Assembly: GCA_943357985.1 (NCBI GenBank)
Contig: CALRGR010000006.1
Location: 1 to 55,413 of the forward strand
DNA length: 55,413 nucleotides
Direction of reading: 5' to 3'
From: Candidatus Levybacteria bacterium GW2011_GWA1_37_16
GTDB lineage: Bacteria > Patescibacteriota > Microgenomatia > Levybacterales > UBA12049
Shown here: positions 55,387-55,413 of the stretch, piece after piece
Position numbering within the stretch: the stretch's first letter is position 1
Layout: every line of letters starts with the position of its first letter
Translations under genes and position numbers: made by a program
The notes under the pieces: generated by a model
What the model was told of the DNA's origin: nothing
Databases searched by the model: none
Seen by the model: only the letters and a program-made list of their open reading frames with translations

Positions 55387-55413
55387 TGAGTAAAGCAATA
55401 TATTCTCAAGAGC
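55387..55413 (+). CDS. Start of a truncated CDS (MSKAIYSQE...), product not determinable
   Basis: ATG just after the operator-like region, open to window end. Confidence 0.45.

Overview
AT-rich window with bacterial gene content. Reduced ThrRS, PheT and trigger factor, small GIY-YIG and CPR-type hypothetical proteins, and type IV pilus genes suggest a Candidate Phyla Radiation (Patescibacteria, probably Microgenomates) genome; this is inference from gene content, not a search. Main content: pilM/N/O-type pilus genes; trmD-KH-rpsP; rnc-nusB-rpmF; recG; tyrS; PBP1A; pheS-pheT; thrS-infC-rpmI-rplT; truncated tig; 14 tRNA genes; envelope glycosyltransferases; dacA; dinB; an MFS and a MacAB-like exporter; rnhB; yvcK; secG; uvrC; and a transglutaminase-like protein. 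No rRNA, CRISPR array or recognisable integrase/transposase was seen. Strongest unusual signals: (1) a ~1.5 kb element holding one caspase/clan-CD-protease-like gene, inserted at a tRNA-Arg and bounded by a displaced copy of the tRNA 3' end; (2) three tandem copies of the dacA 3' coding end (LESEGVPPPPHG*, LEGVPPHG*, LESEGITLPQHG*) that bracket two small cassettes (HxlR + unknown ORF; a methyltransferase-like gene), again with no integrase; (3) a GC-shifted small membrane-protein locus with a structured leader, ~30-nt complementary ends and a large terminal hairpin, sharing a promoter element with a murein-hydrolase-like gene 3 kb away; (4) promoters whose -10 box lies 6-8 nt upstream of the start codon (leaderless mRNAs), and two promoters followed immediately by a hairpin plus U-run; (5) an in-frame UAA in an HTH/repeat protein; (6) a tRNA-His with non-canonical D- and T-loops. 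Items 1 and 2 together suggest integrase-less cassettes that insert at gene 3' ends.
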